Shown in pieces: positions 9,126 to 18,230 of a stretch of DNA of 64,000 bases. Below the pieces are notes generated by a model that worked only from the letters and a program-made list of their open reading frames with translations, searched no databases and was not told the DNA's origin. The first letter of the stretch is position 1; the number at the start of each line of letters is the position of its first letter. Origin of the DNA: an uncultured Serinicoccus sp. (GTDB lineage Bacteria > Actinomycetota > Actinomycetes > Actinomycetales > Dermatophilaceae); contig NZ_CANKYH010000003.1 in NCBI RefSeq assembly GCF_947487915.1, forward strand, positions 62,001-126,000. The letters run 5' to 3'. The translations under genes were made by a program, and so were the position numbers.

Positions 9126-11732
9126 TCACGCCGCCCGGCACGCATCAGCACCCCACTGCTCCTCGGCCCACGCGAGCACGACGTCCCGCCAGCGTGGCCG
9201 CAGGCAGTAGACCGCGACGAGGCGGGCCAGCGTGGCCCGCCGGGCGAGCGCCAGCCGACTCGCGGGCACGGACCCGGCGGCCGCGACCTCGCTCACCGCG
9301 TCCTGCACCACGGCGGTCGCCGCCGCGGGCCACAGGTCCTGGGCCTGACGCAGTCCCGCGTGGACGCTCAGGTTGGCGAGGTCGAGGGCGGGTTCGGCAC
9401 GGCATACCGTGTCCAGGTCGACGACCCCGACCCGCTGGCCGTCCCAGAGCAGCTGCCCGTCGTGCAGGTCGCGGTGGGCGACGACGAGGGGGACGCGCGG
9501 CGACCGGTCGAGCTGCGCCGCGACCTGCGTCAGCCGCTCGGGCCACGCCGTGCCGGTGAGCAGGTCGAGCGCCCCCACCCGCTGCGCCCACGTCCGCAGC
9601 ACCTGCGCCTCGTCAGCGGGCGTGTGGGTCGCCAGCCCCGCCGCCGGCAGCTGCTGCCACCGCGTCCACCCGGCAGCCCAGGCGGCCCAGGTGTCCGACC
9701 AGCTGCCGTCGGTCGCGAGCCGCTGCACCGGTATGCCGAGCAACGTCCGGGTGAGCACCGCCTCGTCGGTGCTGCTGAGGACGTCGGCGGCCGCGAAGCC
9801 GGCGTCGTGCGCCACCGCAGCCCCCCGCGCCGAGGCCTCGACGAGCGCGGCGGCCCGACCGGGCCGCACGAGCTTGAGGTATCCGTCCACACGGTGCACG
9901 ACGGCCCGCCGACCGGCCCGGTGCACGAGCAGACTGCCGGTGCGGGCGGCGGCGGCGAGACCAGGCAGCCGCGGGTCCTCACCGTGCGGGAGGAGGGTCA
10001 CCTCGCCCCCGGGAGCGATGGTGCCGGCACGCAACCGGCCCCGCCCGTCGTCCCCCTCGATCGCCACCCGGGCCCGGCCGTCGCGCACTCCCGCCGGCCA
10101 GGCCCGGCCGACGGTCACGGTGACCGGGCCATCGTCACCGCTCTCGTCCTCGGCGTGCGACCGGACCTCCCGGGGCACCCGCCACGCCGGACGGGTGAGC
10201 GGCACGGCGGAGCCACCCGAGCTGCCCGGGCCATCACCTGGGGCACCCGGGCCACCCGGACCACCCGGACCACCCGGACCACCCGGACCACCCGGACCAC
10301 CCGGGAGCAACGTCCCGGTGAGGTGATCGAGCGCCAGCTGCGCCACCTCCTGGGTCTGCTCCCGCCAGCCCGGGGCCTGCGAGCGCCAGGGCTCCGCGAC
10401 TCGCGCGAGCAGCGCGGCGGACACCCAGGCGCCCGCCGGGGCAGCGCAACCGTAGCCGTCCACGAAGGCCTCCCAGGCGGCTCCACCGTGACCTCGCGCG
10501 CCGCCGCTCGCGCCCCTGGACTCCTGCCGGTACCGCACCTCGTGCAGGATCTGCGCGGCACGTACCGAGGCGAGGTCCAGCTCGACGGGCCCCCGGCACA
10601 CCCGGTCCAGGTCGGTCAGCCGCACCACGCCGTCCTCGCCGAGCAGGAACTGGTCCAGCGACAGGTCGCCGTGGAGCAGGGCAGGCTCACCGGTGTCGGA
10701 ACCCGCACGGCGTCCGTTCGACGAGGGGTCGGGCCCCGGCTCTTGCTCCGGCAGCCCCGCGAGGGCGAGCCGCGCAGCGTGCGCCACCTCCGGGACGACG
10801 GCCTGCAGCAGCGCCACCGAGCGCCGGGCCGCGGCCAGGAGGTCGCCCCAGCCACGCTCGGGCAGGTCCGCCGCCACGGGCGGGGACGTCGCGTGCAGCC
10901 GCGCCGCGAGCTCGCCGGCAGCCCGGACGGACGTCAGGTCGGCCTGCGTGAGGTCGCTCCCCTCGATCCACGGCCACACGCTGACCCGCCGCGACACCCG
11001 CACCCGAGGTGGGGTCGCGCCCAGCTGAGGCCGCTGTCCATCGGCGCCCAGGCGAGGCCGTCCATCGCCGCCCAGGTGGGGCTGCTGTCCCGCGGCGCCC
11101 GGCTCGAGCCCCAGCGGCGCCACGACGGGCAGGCCACGCTCGGCCAGCGAACGGGCGACCCCCGACATCCGCTGCGCGTGCGGCTCCGCGGTGACACGGA
11201 CGACCTGAGCGCCGTACCGCACGACGAGCCGGCGCAGCGGGTTGTAGCGCAGCAGCACCAGGTCCGGCGAGGCGAGGTCGAGCCCACTGCGGCGCAGCGG
11301 GCTGCCCAGCTCGGGGTCGGTCGCGATGCCGCCCCAGACCAGCTCGGCGTCCCACTGCGGCAGGGGCAGGGAGCCGATGAGGGCGGCGTGCCCGTAGCGC
11401 TCGGCCCGGTCCCGCGCCTTGGCCGCCTTCGCCCGCGCGGGCCCGACCAGCGCCTGGACCCAGCCGAGGACCCGGCCGTCCGCCCCGAGGAGCGCGGCGG
11501 TGTGGCTCACCCCCGGCTTGGGACGGACCCGCGTCGCCCGCACCGGCGTGCGCAGCAGCCCACTGAGCCGGTCGGGGTCGAGCAGCAGCTCGAGCACCGG
11601 GTCCGAGGTATGCCGCTCGCTCCCGCTGCTCAGCGCGCTCACCTCGGCACGCCCCGCCGACCGCCGGACGTCTCCGCCACCCGCGACGGCCGCCTCCGCA
11701 GGCCCACGTGCGTGCCACTCCCGCTCATCCAT
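9126..11732 (-). CDS. Tandem aminoglycoside-phosphotransferase-fold protein (two kinase domains)
   Basis: An 868-residue protein with two APH/choline-kinase-like domains. Domain 1 has the catalytic loop HGDLSLDQ near residue 354 and LTDLD after it. Domain 2 has HRDLHDGQ near residue 754 and VVDLD. In both the usual loop Asn is Gln, as in maltokinases (HGDYHLGQ), which suggests a sugar substrate; this is inference. The domains are joined by a (GGP)n linker. Domain 1 also has a repetitive insert (LGGDGRPRLGADGQRPQLGA). No signal peptide. Its start overlaps the stop of the ABC exporter by 8 bp, so it is the last gene of the glycosyltransferase operon. Phosphorylation of an exported glycoside or its precursor is plausible. 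Confidence 0.8.
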   Translation of the reverse strand: MDEREWHARGPAEAAVAGGGDVRRSAGRAEVSALSSGSERHTSDPVLELLLDPDRLSGLLRTPVRATRVRPKPGVSHTAALLGADGRVLGWVQALVGPARAKAAKARDRAERYGHAALIGSLPLPQWDAELVWGGIATDPELGSPLRRSGLDLASPDLVLLRYNPLRRLVVRYGAQVVRVTAEPHAQRMSGVARSLAERGLPVVAPLGLEPGAAGQQPHLGGDGRPRLGADGQRPQLGATPPRVRVSRRVSVWPWIEGSDLTQADLTSVRAAGELAARLHATSPPVAADLPERGWGDLLAAARRSVALLQAVVPEVAHAARLALAGLPEQEPGPDPSSNGRRAGSDTGEPALLHGDLSLDQFLLGEDGVVRLTDLDRVCRGPVELDLASVRAAQILHEVRYRQESRGASGGARGHGGAAWEAFVDGYGCAAPAGAWVSAALLARVAEPWRSQAPGWREQTQEVAQLALDHLTGTLLPGGPGGPGGPGGPGGPGGPGAPGDGPGSSGGSAVPLTRPAWRVPREVRSHAEDESGDDGPVTVTVGRAWPAGVRDGRARVAIEGDDGRGRLRAGTIAPGGEVTLLPHGEDPRLPGLAAAARTGSLLVHRAGRRAVVHRVDGYLKLVRPGRAAALVEASARGAAVAHDAGFAAADVLSSTDEAVLTRTLLGIPVQRLATDGSWSDTWAAWAAGWTRWQQLPAAGLATHTPADEAQVLRTWAQRVGALDLLTGTAWPERLTQVAAQLDRSPRVPLVVAHRDLHDGQLLWDGQRVGVVDLDTVCRAEPALDLANLSVHAGLRQAQDLWPAAATAVVQDAVSEVAAAGSVPASRLALARRATLARLVAVYCLRPRWRDVVLAWAEEQWGADACRAA
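10243..10305. repeat. Seven tandem 9-bp units coding a Gly-Gly-Pro linker
   Basis: Five perfect copies of CCACCCGGA (10252-10296) flanked by one variant on each side encode GGP repeats on the minus strand, between the two kinase domains. Being a multiple of three, copy changes alter linker length without frameshift. Confidence 0.9.
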
Positions 11733-13539
11733 GGCTCTCCTCCAGCATCCCGTCGAGCGGCGCGTCCTCGGGCCTCCCGGTCCAGGTCACCCGCCCCTGC
11801 TCCAGCACGACGACCCGGTCGGCGCCGCGGGCGACGTCGAGGTCGTGGGTGATCATCACGCTCGTGCGCCCGCGGCTGAGCTCGGTGATCGCCTCGCCCA
11901 CGAGCGTGACGTTGTCCGCATCGAGCCCGGTGGTCGGCTCGTCGAGCAGCAGCACCGGGGCGTCGCGCAGGAAAGCACGAGCCAGGGAGATCCGCTGACG
12001 TTGCCCCCCGGAGAGGCTGCCGCCACGCTCGCTGACCTGCGTCTGCAGTCCCTCCGGGAACCCGTCGGTGAACTCGGTGACCCGGGCGAGCCGGGCCGCG
12101 CGCAGCACCTGGTGGTCGCTGGCCTCGGGCCGCCCCTGACGGATGTTGTCCTCGATGGTCCCGGTGAAGAGCACCGCGTCCTGCTGCACCAGCGCGACCT
12201 GGCTGCGCAGGTCGCGCAGGTCGAGCTCGCGCAGGTCCACCCCGTCCAGCTGCACGCTGCCCGAGCCCGGGTCGAGCAGGCGCAGCAGCAGCGCGGCCAC
12301 CGTCGACTTGCCCGAGCCCGAGGGTCCGACGATCGCGACCCGCTCGCCCGGCTCGATCCGCAGGTCCACCCCCCGCAGCACCGGCAGGCCGGGCACGAAC
12401 TCGAGGTGCACGTCGCGCAGCTCCACGGTGCCCCGGACGACCCCCAGCCGCACCGGGTCCGCCGGGGAGACGATGTCCGGCCGCTCGTCGAGCAGGTCGG
12501 CCACCCGCTCCCCCGAGGCGGTGGCGCGGGCGATGCGACCGGTGTACTTCGCCAGGTCGCGCAACGGCTTCATCGACGTCTTGAGGTAGGTCAGGAAGAT
12601 CACCATGTCCCCGGGCGTCATCTCTCCCTGCAGCACCCGCGCGCCGCCCAGCAGCAGCACGGCCGCGGTCGCGACGCCGACGAGGACGTCGGTGCGCCGC
12701 TCCAGCGCCGCCGCCAGCCGACGCGCGACGACGCCGTCCTTGAGCGAGCGGTCGTTGGAGCCCTGGAAGGTGCTCGAGCGGTCGCGCTCCATCCCGTAGG
12801 CCTGGACGTGCGTCATCCCGGTCAGCGTCTCCTGGGCGACGTTGGCCAGCTCGCCCTCGCTGCGGCGGGTCTTGCGCGACGCGTGGGTGATCTTGCCCGT
12901 CGACAGCCGGGAGAAGAGGACGAAGACGAGGATGGCGACGAGCACGATGAGCGCCAGCACCGGGTCCAGCCAGGTCATCACCCCGAGCATCGCCACCAGG
13001 GTGAACACGTTGACGACGAGCGGCATGCCGGCGGTCACGGCGACCTCCTGGAGCCGGCCGACGTCGGCGACCAGCCGCTGCACGACGTCACCGGAGCGCG
13101 CCCGGCCGTGGTAGCTGCGCGACAGGCCCTGGACGTGGTCGAAGACCGCCGCCCGCAGCCGCGTCGCGACCCGGCTCCCGCCGAGCGCGAAGGCCACCGT
13201 CGCCCCGTAGTTGCAGACCGCGCGCAGCCCGATGATGGCGATGGTGCCGAGCCCGCACGCGACGAGGAGCTGGACCGAGGCCTCCGGCCCCGGCTCGGCG
13301 AGGTCGGCACCCAGGCTGCGGGTGAGGGCGTCGATGACGAGCTTGGTCGGCCACGGCTCCAGCACCCGGAAAACCACCTCGAGCAGCAGCAGCGCCCCGC
13401 CGCCGGCGAGCAGGGCCCGCTGGCCGTCCAGGTGCGGGAGCACCAGCCCCAGGGTCCGTCGCAGGGGCGAGGCGACCGGGGTCGTCGCCGGGCCCGCTGC
13501 CGGGTCCGTTGCTGGGTCCGTTGCCTGTTCGGTGGCCAT
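11725..13539 (-). CDS. ABC exporter, fused transmembrane and ATPase domains (MsbA/lipid-drug type)
   Basis: A 604-residue half-transporter, expected to dimerise. Six transmembrane helices lie in residues ~30-330 (e.g. VNVFTLVAMLGVMTWL, LALIVLVAILVFVLF). The ATPase follows, with Walker A GPSGSGKST near residue 408, signature LSGGQ and Walker B VLLLDEPTTGLD, then the H-loop MITHDLD. ATG 13539 overlaps the preceding glycosyltransferase stop (TGATG). By context it exports the product of the surrounding glycosyltransferases across the membrane; substrate unknown. Confidence 0.9.
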   Translation of the reverse strand: MATEQATDPATDPAAGPATTPVASPLRRTLGLVLPHLDGQRALLAGGGALLLLEVVFRVLEPWPTKLVIDALTRSLGADLAEPGPEASVQLLVACGLGTIAIIGLRAVCNYGATVAFALGGSRVATRLRAAVFDHVQGLSRSYHGRARSGDVVQRLVADVGRLQEVAVTAGMPLVVNVFTLVAMLGVMTWLDPVLALIVLVAILVFVLFSRLSTGKITHASRKTRRSEGELANVAQETLTGMTHVQAYGMERDRSSTFQGSNDRSLKDGVVARRLAAALERRTDVLVGVATAAVLLLGGARVLQGEMTPGDMVIFLTYLKTSMKPLRDLAKYTGRIARATASGERVADLLDERPDIVSPADPVRLGVVRGTVELRDVHLEFVPGLPVLRGVDLRIEPGERVAIVGPSGSGKSTVAALLLRLLDPGSGSVQLDGVDLRELDLRDLRSQVALVQQDAVLFTGTIEDNIRQGRPEASDHQVLRAARLARVTEFTDGFPEGLQTQVSERGGSLSGGQRQRISLARAFLRDAPVLLLDEPTTGLDADNVTLVGEAITELSRGRTSVMITHDLDVARGADRVVVLEQGRVTWTGRPEDAPLDGMLEESHG

Positions 13540-14915
13540 CAGCGCCCCCCTGCTGCCGGGGCCGCGACCGAGGCAGGTGTGGACGAGGTCGGCTCGGACG
13601 AGGCAGGCAGCAAGGAGGTGTGCCGAGCCGAGGCGTGCGGGGCCGACGCGTGCAGGGCGGAGGTATGCGTAGACGCCAGCGGCGTGGACACCAGCGGCGC
13701 GAGCGTCGCGTCGAGGACGTGCTCCCACGAGTGCTCGCGCTCCATGAGATCGCGCGCGGCGGCCCCCATGGCACGCGCCGCGTCCGGGTCGGCGACGAGG
13801 GCGTCGACGGCGGCGGCGAGCGCGACCGGGTCCGACGGAGGCACGAGCACACCGGTGACGCCGTCCTGCACCACCGCCGGGATCTGGCCGATCCGGGAGG
13901 CGACCACGGGCAGGGCGGCGGCGCCGTACTCGTAGACCTTGAGCGGGGAGAAGTAGTGGTCGTCGCTGGCCGGGTAGGGCGCGACCGCGACAAGGGCACC
14001 CTCCAGCGCAGCGGGGACCTCCTCCGGCGCCAGCGCCCCGGTCAGCTCGACGACCAGCCCGTGCCGGGCGGCGGCCTGCTCGACCGCCTCCCGCTGCGGC
14101 CCGTCGCCGACGACCCGCAGCCGCCAGGGGCGCTGGGCCAGCGCCGCCGCCTCGAGCAGGTCCTCGACGCCGTGCCAGGGCTTGAGCGTCCCGACGAAGA
14201 CGACCACCGGGTCGCCGGCCAGGTCCGGGGTGACCGCGCGGATCCGGCGGGTGTTGACCCCGTTGGGCACGACCACCACCCGCGCGGCACGCACACCCTG
14301 GTCGGCACACGCACCCTGGACGCCATGGGTCCCCTGGTCGGCACGCGCAGCCTGGTCGACCCCGGTCCGCTCGCGCACCCACCCGGCCACCCGCTCGCTC
14401 ACGCAGGCAACGACGTCGGCGGCACCGACCTGGGCCCGCAGGGCGTCGACGCTGCCGGCCTCGTCGACGAGGACGCGGTGCCGCTGCTGCTCGTCGATGA
14501 GCGGGGCGTTGACCTCCAGGACGGTCCGGACCCCGGCGCCCAGCCCGCGCCGGGCGAGGTGCAGCACACCGGAGAACAGCGAGTAGCGCTCGTAGACGAC
14601 GTCGGGGGCGGCGGCCACCACCCGACGGCCGATCTCCACCGCGGCCTGGCGCTGGGCCACCTCGCGCCGGGCGGCGGCGCCCGGGTCGCCCGCACCCGAT
14701 CCCGAGCCGACGCGGCCGACCGGGACGTGGTGGACGACGAGGTCCGCGAGATCGGCCGGGACGTGCTCGACGTCGCCGAGGCGGACGGCATACACCTCGA
14801 CCTCGGCGCCCCGCCGGCGCCAGGCGCGGACGATCTCCTGGATGTGGACGCTGGCGCCCTTGGTGCCGAAGACGGGAATGCCGGGGTCGGCGCAGACGTA
14901 GGCGACGCGGGTCAT
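13539..14915 (-). CDS. GT4-family glycosyltransferase
   Basis: 458 residues with a GT-B fold. The N-terminus reads VAYVCADPGIPVFGTKGAS(V)H, the acceptor-side start of many GT4 enzymes. The donor domain has VVPNGVNTRRI, VFVGTLKPWHGVEDLLEA and the E-x7-E-type region SPLKVYEYGAAALPVVAS. ATG 14915 overlaps the preceding stop (ATGA). A frame extends far upstream on the same strand, but that part is not homologous. The last ~40 residues are a low-complexity Ala/Ser/Thr/His tail with imperfect repeats. Confidence 0.87.
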   Translation of the reverse strand: MTRVAYVCADPGIPVFGTKGASVHIQEIVRAWRRRGAEVEVYAVRLGDVEHVPADLADLVVHHVPVGRVGSGSGAGDPGAAARREVAQRQAAVEIGRRVVAAAPDVVYERYSLFSGVLHLARRGLGAGVRTVLEVNAPLIDEQQRHRVLVDEAGSVDALRAQVGAADVVACVSERVAGWVRERTGVDQAARADQGTHGVQGACADQGVRAARVVVVPNGVNTRRIRAVTPDLAGDPVVVFVGTLKPWHGVEDLLEAAALAQRPWRLRVVGDGPQREAVEQAAARHGLVVELTGALAPEEVPAALEGALVAVAPYPASDDHYFSPLKVYEYGAAALPVVASRIGQIPAVVQDGVTGVLVPPSDPVALAAAVDALVADPDAARAMGAAARDLMEREHSWEHVLDATLAPLVSTPLASTHTSALHASAPHASARHTSLLPASSEPTSSTPASVAAPAAGGR

Positions 14916-16153
14916 CGGGTGGCTCCTGCGGTCACGGCGGCGAGGCGCGCCGCCTGGGTGGTGGTGTCGTAGTCGCGCTCGACGAGCGCGCGGGCGGCGC
15001 GGGCGACCTCGACCCGGGGCCAAGAGGGGTCGGCGACCCGGCGCAGCGCGTCGGCGACCCGTCCGCTGAGTCCGGTGGGGTCGCTGGGCAGCAGGATCCC
15101 GGTGGCGGGGGTCGCGTCGTCGCCCGGGCGGACCGCCTCGGGGATACCGGTGACGTCGGTCGCCACGCACGGCACCCCGCTGGCCATCGCCTCGAGCAGC
15201 ACGGTGGGCAGCCCGTCGGCGTTGCCGTCGGCGCCGACCACGCACGGTGCGACGAGGACGTCGGCCCGGTCGAGCTCGGCGACCAGCTCGCTCTGGCTGC
15301 GCGACCCGAGGAGGGTGACGGCGTCGTCGACCCCGGTGCGCTCGACCTGGGCCGCGAGCTCGGCGGCCCGCTCGCCCTCGCCGACGATCCGGACGTCGAG
15401 CGGCATACCCTCGGCGCGCAGCGCGGCGACCGCCTCGACGAGGTGGTCGAAGCCCTTCTTCTCCACGATGCGCCCGACGGCCAGCACCCGCAGCGCGTCG
15501 CCGACCGGCCGCGGGTCGCGGTACTCGAAACGCCCCAGCTCCAGGCCGTTGCGCACGAGGGCGACCCGATCGGCCAGCCCGGGGTCGACCTCCTCGAGGA
15601 GGAACCGCCGGTTGTAGTCGCTGATCGCGATGACGGCGGACGCGCGGGCGAGCACCTCGCGCAGCACCACCCGGTCGACGTCCTGGTGGAAGAGGTCCTT
15701 GGCGTGCGTGGTGACGGTGAAGGGTATGCCGGTGAGCGCGCTCGCGATCGCGGTGCACCACGACGCCATGCTGGCGAAGTGCACGTGCACCCGGGTGATG
15801 CCGTCGCGCCGCAGCCGCAGCGCCAGATCGACACCCTGGGCGACGTCGGAGGGGTCGAGACGCACCAGCAGCGGCATGAGTGCGCCGAGCCGGGTGCCGA
15901 AGTCGGGCAGCTCGGCGTGGGCGTGCGCGAAGACCTCCCACTCGGCGGACAGCTTGTGCGCCCGGGGCAGGTGGGTCACCGGCGCCTGCACCTGCGCGAG
16001 CTGGGGGTGGAAGCGCGAGTCGGTGGTCGGCCGCAGCGCATAGATGGCCAGGTCGTCGCCGGCGGCCTCGCGGGCGAGGATCTCGGTGACGACGAAGGTC
16101 TCGGAGAAGCGCGGGTAGACCTTGAGGACGTAGGCGGTGCGGTCAGACGGCAA
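14912..16153 (-). CDS. GT4-family glycosyltransferase
   Basis: About 413 residues. The start TTG 16153 is preceded by GAGGAAGGA with ~8 nt spacing and gives the typical opening AYVLKVYPRFSETFVVTEIL. The donor site is visible: VRNGLELGRFEY, VGRIVEKKGFDHLVEA, and LPTVLLEAMASGVPCVATDV with the E-x7-E glutamates. It overlaps the upstream glycosyltransferase by 11 bp and the downstream one by an ATGA junction, so all three are one translational unit. Start codon choice is less certain than the function. Confidence 0.85.
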   Translation of the reverse strand: MPSDRTAYVLKVYPRFSETFVVTEILAREAAGDDLAIYALRPTTDSRFHPQLAQVQAPVTHLPRAHKLSAEWEVFAHAHAELPDFGTRLGALMPLLVRLDPSDVAQGVDLALRLRRDGITRVHVHFASMASWCTAIASALTGIPFTVTTHAKDLFHQDVDRVVLREVLARASAVIAISDYNRRFLLEEVDPGLADRVALVRNGLELGRFEYRDPRPVGDALRVLAVGRIVEKKGFDHLVEAVAALRAEGMPLDVRIVGEGERAAELAAQVERTGVDDAVTLLGSRSQSELVAELDRADVLVAPCVVGADGNADGLPTVLLEAMASGVPCVATDVTGIPEAVRPGDDATPATGILLPSDPTGLSGRVADALRRVADPSWPRVEVARAARALVERDYDTTTQAARLAAVTAGATR

Positions 16154-17405
16154 CGGGGAGTCCTTCCTCGCGGGTATGGGCGGGGGCAGGGGCGAACGAG
16201 GGAACCGGCGTGAGGGCCGGTGAGGTGCGGACCAGCTCGGCTGCGGAGGTGGCCACGGCGCGCAGACCACCCAGGTCGAGGGCGCCGCGGTCCACGCGGC
16301 GGCCCACCGCGTCCGCCCACCAGCGGCTGATGGCGCTCTCCGTCAGGTCGCCCTCGCGCAGCAGGTCGGCGGCACCGACGCGGGCGAGCGCGGCGGCCCG
16401 GATGAGCTGCTCGGTGCGCGGGCGCTCGCGCGGCACGAGCAGGGCGGGGACGTCGGTGGCCAGCGTCTCGGCGACGGTGTTGTAGCCGGCCATCGACACC
16501 GAGGCCGCCGCCCGGCGGATGAGTCCGGCGGCGTCGTCCACGCTGCGGACCACCTGGGTGCCGCGGGCGGCCTCGCGCTCGACCGACCGGTGGTCGGCGT
16601 CACTCATCTGCGGGCCGGTGACGAGCAGGTGGCGGTGCCCGGCGGGGACCCGGGCGCGGGCCGCCGCGAGGCACAGCCGGGTGCCGTCGCTGCCCCCGCC
16701 GGCGGTGGTGACGAGGTAGGGCCGGTCCGGCTCGACGTCGGTCGGCTCCTCGGCCCGCCCGTGGGCGAGGAACCCCTGGTAGCGCACGAGCGGGGCCAGC
16801 TCGGGCGGCAGCTCGCCGGAGCGGCGCAGGTCGTGCACGGCCGGGTCGCCGTAGACCCAGATCTCGTCGTAGATCTGTGCCACCAGGTCGGCGGGGGTCT
16901 GCCGCCACTCCGACTCCACGGCTTCGGGGGCGTCGAGGACGTCGCGCAGGCCCAGGACGAAGCGGGCCTGCGGCAGCTCGCGGCGCATGGCCTGCAGGCC
17001 GGCGAGCAGCTCACCGCCGACGCCGAGGGCGTGCCGGTCGACGACGACGAGGTCGGGGCGGAAGGCGAGCCCGGTGGCGCGGACGATCTCCCCGCGCACC
17101 GACAGCACGGCGTCCATGCCGAGGTCGAGGTGGCGCGGGCCGTAGCCGCGGTGCCCGGCCGTCTTGCCGATGGCGGGGAGGGTGACGACGTCGAAGCCGG
17201 CCGGCAGGCTGCGGGCGGCGGCCCCGGCGACACCGTTGAGCAGCAGCCCGGTGACCGGCGAACCGGTGAGCACCGGCAGCCGCTGGGAGAGGGTGTGGGC
17301 GAGGGCACGGTTGCGTCGGAAGTGACCCAGACCCTGGGAGTCGTGGGAGTAGAACAGCGCGCGCAGGACGCCGCCGCTCGGGACGTGACTGGTGCTGTGC
17401 TCCAT
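16143..17405 (-). CDS. COG4671-type glycosyltransferase (GT28/MurG-like C-terminal domain)
   Basis: 420 residues, first gene of the operon. The N-terminus has ALFYSHDSQGLGHFRRNRAL, characteristic of the COG4671 predicted glycosyltransferases. The GT28-like second half contains VTTAGGGSDGTRL and SMAGYNTVAETLATDVPALL with the donor-binding glutamate. ATG 17405 has GGAGAGGA 4-5 nt upstream. The dyad site lies 81 bp before this start. The donor and acceptor cannot be read from sequence. Confidence 0.85.
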   Translation of the reverse strand: MEHSTSHVPSGGVLRALFYSHDSQGLGHFRRNRALAHTLSQRLPVLTGSPVTGLLLNGVAGAAARSLPAGFDVVTLPAIGKTAGHRGYGPRHLDLGMDAVLSVRGEIVRATGLAFRPDLVVVDRHALGVGGELLAGLQAMRRELPQARFVLGLRDVLDAPEAVESEWRQTPADLVAQIYDEIWVYGDPAVHDLRRSGELPPELAPLVRYQGFLAHGRAEEPTDVEPDRPYLVTTAGGGSDGTRLCLAAARARVPAGHRHLLVTGPQMSDADHRSVEREAARGTQVVRSVDDAAGLIRRAAASVSMAGYNTVAETLATDVPALLVPRERPRTEQLIRAAALARVGAADLLREGDLTESAISRWWADAVGRRVDRGALDLGGLRAVATSAAELVRTSPALTPVPSFAPAPAHTREEGLPVAV

Positions 17406-17485
17406 GTCGTCCTCTCCCGCCCCGACCCGGTGCCGGTGCGTGGAGATGAGTGAACACGGGTGGGATGAGGGGTGGATGACACATC

Positions 17486-17503
17486 CATGAGACTGCTCTC
17501 ATG
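17486..17503. promoter_or_regulatory. Operator-like dyad CATGAGA-N4-TCTCATG (site 2), glycosyltransferase operon promoter
   Basis: CATGAGA-CTGC-TCTCATG has the same 7-bp arms as the site at 8997-9014 but a different 4-nt centre; the three bases on the right (CAC) are also shared. It lies in the 140-bp gap between the response-regulator stop and the first glycosyltransferase start, all on the minus strand. No third copy was found in the window. Confidence 0.72.
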
Positions 17504-17545
17504 CACGGTGACCAGCCGTGACGCCACAGACCGGCCAGGGCGGCC

Positions 17546-18220
17546 TCAGCGCTCGAAGCGGTAGCCGACCCCCCGGACGGTGCTGATGCGCTCGGCTCCG
17601 ACCTTGGCGCGCAGGTAGCGGATGTAGACGTCGACGACGTTGGAGCTGCCGGTGACCTCGAAGCCCCACACCCGGTCGAGCAGCTGGTCCCGGCTGAGCA
17701 CCTGGCCGGCGTGGTCCATGAGCTCGCGGGCCAGGGTGAACTCGCGTGCCGAGAGCTCGACCTGCTCGTCGTCCACGTGGACGGTGCGGGCCGGGATGTC
17801 CAGCCGCACGCCGCCCACCTCGAGGACGTCCTCCGTGCGCCCCCCGGCCATCGCCTCGGCGTGCTGGCGCAGCCGCAGCTTGACCCGGGCGCGCAGCTCC
17901 TCGACCCGGAACGGCTTGGCGAGGTAGTCCTCGGCCCCGTTCTCCAGCCCGTGCACGGTGTCCTCGACCGAGTCGCGGGCGGTGCACATGATGACGGGCA
18001 CCGGCTCGTCCATGGTCCGCAGCATGCGCAGCACGGTGAAACCGTCCATCTTCGGCAGCCCCACGTCGAGCACCACCAGGTCGACCTGTCCCCCGCTGGC
18101 CGCCTCGAGGGCGGCGATGCCGTCGGTGACGACGGTGGTCCGGTGACCGTCGGCCCGCAGGCCCCGGTCGACGACCCGCGCGATCCCCTCCTCGTCCTCC
18201 GCGATCAGGATGTGCGCCAT
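17546..18220 (-). CDS. OmpR/PhoB-family response regulator
   Basis: 224 residues. The receiver domain has the acidic pair AEDEEG, the phospho-acceptor in VDLVVLDVGLPKMDG (Asp near residue 52), and the switch Thr and Lys (MCTARD, YLAKPF). The C-terminal winged helix includes ELSAREFTLARELMDHAGQV and the recognition region SNVVDVYIRYLRAKVG, giving MprA/TcsR-like similarity. ATG 18220 lies 10 nt after the kinase stop with no Shine-Dalgarno sequence, so translation probably depends on coupling. The closest candidate targets are the two CATGAGA-N4-TCTCATG dyads. Confidence 0.92.
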   Translation of the reverse strand: MAHILIAEDEEGIARVVDRGLRADGHRTTVVTDGIAALEAASGGQVDLVVLDVGLPKMDGFTVLRMLRTMDEPVPVIMCTARDSVEDTVHGLENGAEDYLAKPFRVEELRARVKLRLRQHAEAMAGGRTEDVLEVGGVRLDIPARTVHVDDEQVELSAREFTLARELMDHAGQVLSRDQLLDRVWGFEVTGSSNVVDVYIRYLRAKVGAERISTVRGVGYRFER

Positions 18221-18230
18221 GAGGGGGAGG

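Noticed and set aside
7345-9210. Plus-strand frame of 621 codons antisense to the GNAT, CPBP and Asp/Trp-tail genes
   Set aside because: Shadow frame; the opposite strand encodes recognisable families throughout, and the plus-strand product is low complexity.
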